From: Streptomyces sp. Ru62
GTDB taxonomy: Bacteria; Actinomycetota; Actinomycetes; Streptomycetales; Streptomycetaceae
Assembly (NCBI RefSeq): GCF_002920615.1
Contig: NZ_PQSU01000003.1
Span: forward strand, 330,771-394,770
DNA: 64,000 nucleotides
Direction of reading: 5' to 3'
The number at the start of each line of letters is the position of its first letter. Positions within the stretch are counted from its first letter, which is position 1. Shown here in pieces: positions 62,120 through 64,000 of this stretch. Position numbers and translations under genes: made by a program. Under the pieces are notes generated by a model. It ran no database searches and was not told the DNA's origin. It saw only the letters and a list, made by a program, of their open reading frames with translations.

Positions 62120-63124
62120 CTACTTGCCGGGGGCGGGGGCGGGGGCGATCCGGGCGGTCAGGAGGTTGGGGTCCTCGTCGGTGAAGTAGGCGGCGCTGGC
62201 GACGTACGCCGTGCGGCCGCGTACGGCGAGGGAGGTCGGACCCTCAAGTCCGTCGGCGGCGGTGAGCACGACGGTGTGTCGGCCGCCGGGTTCGACCCGG
62301 GCCACCTCGTTGTCCTTGTTGATCGCGGCCAGCAGGGTGTCTCCGCGGCCGGTGAACGCGAAGTCGTCGATGTCCACCAGGCCGGTGGCCCGGGTCGAGA
62401 CGGGGCCGGCCGCGCCGTGGCGGGTGACCGGTATGCGCAGCACGGTGCCCCGGTCCAGGTTCGACACCCAGACCGCGCCGTGGTGCACCTTGATGCCGTT
62501 GGCGCCCAGGAACCCGTCGGCGGCCAGCTCGGGTGCCGTGGACCACGCGGTGGCGGTCCCGCCGGTCAGCGGCACGCGCCAGACCGTGCCCAGGACCGAG
62601 TCCGCCGCGTACAGCAGACCGGCCTGCTCGTCCAGCGCCAGGCCGTTGGGCAGACCGTCGGCCGGGAGGGCGGCGATGCGGTGCGGTGTCCCGCCCGGCC
62701 GCAGGCGCCACAGGCCGGTCAGGTCCTTGCTGCCGGTGGCGTACAGGAAGTACAGCGTCCCGTCGTGCGTGCGGACGATCCCGCCGAGGAACGGCGAGGT
62801 GAGGGCCGGGGTGACGGAGCCGGCGGGCGGCTCGGGCAGCCTCGCCAGGACGTGCACCCGGCCGTCGGGGGTGACACGGGCGACCTGGCGGCTGTAGGCG
62901 AAGGTGACGACCGCGCTGCCGCCGGGCTCCAGGGTGATGTTCTCCGGTCGCTGGCCTTCGCTGACGTCAAGGTGCGCGAGGAAGCGCGTGGGGGAGGCCG
63001 GGCCGACCGAGCTGGTGGATGCCGGGGCGGCCGTGGCCGGACCGGTCGCCGTGACAGCGAGGGCCGCGACCACCGCCGTGGCCAGGAGACCGGTGCGCGT
63101 CCGCGTCGTCATAGGGCTGGTCAT
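62120..63124 (-). CDS. Secreted SMP-30/NHL-type beta-propeller protein
   Basis: A 334-aa exported protein with signal peptide (MTTRTRTGLLATAVVAALAVTATG, cleavage near ATAA) and a six-bladed beta-propeller like SMP-30/gluconolactonase (LEPGGSAVVTFAYSRQVARVTPDGRVHVLARL; LPNGLALDEQAGLLYAADSVLGTVWRVP; NGIKVHHGAVWVSNLDRGTVLRIPV). ATG 63122-63124 has AGGA 6 nt upstream; ATG 63110-63112 is possible. May be a lactonase or binding protein; function not known. Follows the MaoC gene's upstream gap of 47 bp. Confidence 0.8.
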   Translation of the reverse strand: MTSPMTTRTRTGLLATAVVAALAVTATGPATAAPASTSSVGPASPTRFLAHLDVSEGQRPENITLEPGGSAVVTFAYSRQVARVTPDGRVHVLARLPEPPAGSVTPALTSPFLGGIVRTHDGTLYFLYATGSKDLTGLWRLRPGGTPHRIAALPADGLPNGLALDEQAGLLYAADSVLGTVWRVPLTGGTATAWSTAPELAADGFLGANGIKVHHGAVWVSNLDRGTVLRIPVTRHGAAGPVSTRATGLVDIDDFAFTGRGDTLLAAINKDNEVARVEPGGRHTVVLTAADGLEGPTSLAVRGRTAYVASAAYFTDEDPNLLTARIAPAPAPGK

Positions 63125-63292
63125 GTCGTTCCTACTCTGTGAGGTGGACAAGCGGTACTTGAGGGTGCGGTGGGGTGAAGAAGGGCGCGCTCGGAAGGGT
63201 GCCGGCCGACGGTGAGCCCCGTCACATGACTCCGGTCGTCGGCCTCGGGCACCTGGCAGGCGGGCCGGTGCGGGGCGTGCTGCCGGACCTGG

Positions 63293-63895
63293 TCACCGGC
63301 CCCTCGTGGTCGGAGCTGCGGGCGCGGGCGGGCGGAACTCGAAGGCCGGCTGGGCGGGTCGGGCGATGACGGGCGGTCCGGTCATCAGCGCGACGAGTTC
63401 TCCCGCGGCCCGGTCGGTCCGTTCGGCGAGTCCTTCGGCGCCCCAGTCCTCGGAGGCGGCGTAGACCCCGGTGGGGACGACGACGGCCCGCAGGTAGGCG
63501 AACAGCGGCCGCAGCGCGTGTTCCAGCACCAGCGAGTGCCGCCCGGTCCCGCCGGTGGCACCGATCAGCACCGGCTTGCCCGCCAGCGCGTCCTTGTCCA
63601 GCACGTCGAAGAAGGACTTGAACAGCCCGCTGTAGGAGGCGCTGAACACCGGGGTGACCACGATCAGCCCGTCCGCCCGCGTCACCGCGTCCTGCGCGGC
63701 GGCCAGCGCCTTCCCGGCGAACCCGTTGGTGAAGTTGTGCGCGATCTCCACGGCGAGGTCACGCAGCTCGACCACCTCGACGTCCACCGGCGTCGTACGG
63801 TTCACCGCGGCGGCGAGCCGGTCGGCGAGCAGCCGGGTGGAGGAGGGAACGCTCAGCCCCGCCGACACCACGACCACCTTCATACGCTCGGTCAT
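63293..63895 (-). CDS. NADPH-dependent FMN reductase (CE1759-like)
   Basis: A 200-aa flavodoxin-fold FMN reductase: VVVSAGLSVPSSTRLLADRLAAA (phosphate loop), VVTPVFSASYSGLFKSFFDVLD and IGATGGTGRHSLVLEHALRPLFAYL match the CE1759/MsuE-type group. It would supply reduced FMN to a partner monooxygenase. ATG 63893-63895 overlaps the upstream gene stop (ATGA). These reductases usually follow a CE1758-type luciferase-like monooxygenase, which fits the partial gene upstream. Confidence 0.88.
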   Translation of the reverse strand: MTERMKVVVVSAGLSVPSSTRLLADRLAAAVNRTTPVDVEVVELRDLAVEIAHNFTNGFAGKALAAAQDAVTRADGLIVVTPVFSASYSGLFKSFFDVLDKDALAGKPVLIGATGGTGRHSLVLEHALRPLFAYLRAVVVPTGVYAASEDWGAEGLAERTDRAAGELVALMTGPPVIARPAQPAFEFRPPAPAAPTTRGR

Positions 63896-64000
63896 ACGCT
63901 GCTCTCCTCCTTCTTCTCCTGCGTGTTCTGTCCGTTCTTCTGCTGGGTGTTCTTCGCGGCGAGCAGTGACTGGTGCGTCGGTGCCTCGGGCACGTCGGCT
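63892..64000 (-). CDS. 3' end of a truncated CDS upstream of the FMN reductase
   Basis: The minus strand from 64000 reads ADVPEAPTHQSLLAAKNTQQ... (Gln/Lys/Glu-rich tail) to a TGA at 63892-63894 overlapping the FMN reductase ATG. The coupled position makes a luciferase-like (CE1758-type) flavin monooxygenase likely, but only the disordered C-terminal tail is visible. Confidence 0.5.
   Translation of the reverse strand, partial: ADVPEAPTHQSLLAAKNTQQKNGQNTQEKKEESSV

Overview
This 64 kb window is very GC-rich, codes almost wall to wall, shows the strong G/C third-position bias of high-GC Actinobacteria, and starts many genes with GTG. Gene content (twin-arginine and lipoprotein secreted enzymes, GH30, a sedolisin, a type III polyketide synthase, ECF sigma with a YCII partner, MmyB-type and CsoR-type regulators, cysteine-free L33/L31/L36 paralogues) points to a Streptomyces or close relative. 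The accessory character and the several gene remnants suggest a region away from the conserved core; this placement is inference.

Layout. 1-9.2 kb: GH30 hydrolase, Vat-type acetyltransferase, LuxR regulator, secreted S53 peptidase, divergent AraC/SDR pair and a possible RelE-like toxin with a small upstream partner. 9.5-17.5 kb: ABC exporter; a persulfide-type sulfur locus (CsoR/CstR-like repressor, four operators, a dead persulfide dioxygenase fragment, a membrane rhodanese); DUF2630; NhaA fused to a DsbA-like domain; the cysteine-free ribosomal protein trio; GNAT. 17.5-26 kb: two clear gene remnants, a DHFR-like protein, divergent MFS/HxlR with a large operator, a TPR protein, YCII plus ECF sigma factor, and a probable DUF1963 protein. 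26.5-28.6 kb: MmyB-type regulator and a stand-alone type III polyketide synthase.

28.6-37.3 kb, minus strand: nine tightly overlapped genes forming an ebo-type operon (EboA, TatD-like EboB, UbiA prenyltransferase EboC, EboE, EboF). A myo-inositol-phosphate synthase stands where the EboD sugar-phosphate cyclase is expected, with two extra TIM-barrel isomerases and a Thr/Ala/Pro-rich disordered ORF. This is the most interesting system in the window. 37.4-48.8 kb, same strand: a carbohydrate locus (ROK regulator, ribose-type ABC importer, Gfo/Idh/MocA dehydrogenase, TIM-barrel isomerase, secreted PQQ-type sugar dehydrogenase, ThuA-DUF1080 lipoprotein) that looks suited to oxidised or keto-sugar metabolism.

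49-59 kb, minus strand: a guanidine/urea carboxylase pathway (APC permease, two DUF1989 proteins, biotin carboxylase, AtzF allophanate hydrolase, terminal TetR) with a perfect palindrome before the permease gene. 59-64 kb: PAP2 phosphatase, membrane-anchored Mrr-type nuclease, MaoC hydratase, secreted beta-propeller, FMN reductase and the 3' end of its upstream partner.

Recurring themes are very tight translational coupling, low-complexity expansions (AtzF linker, UbiA and MocA N-termini, the disordered ORF) and short tandem repeats in intergenic spacers.
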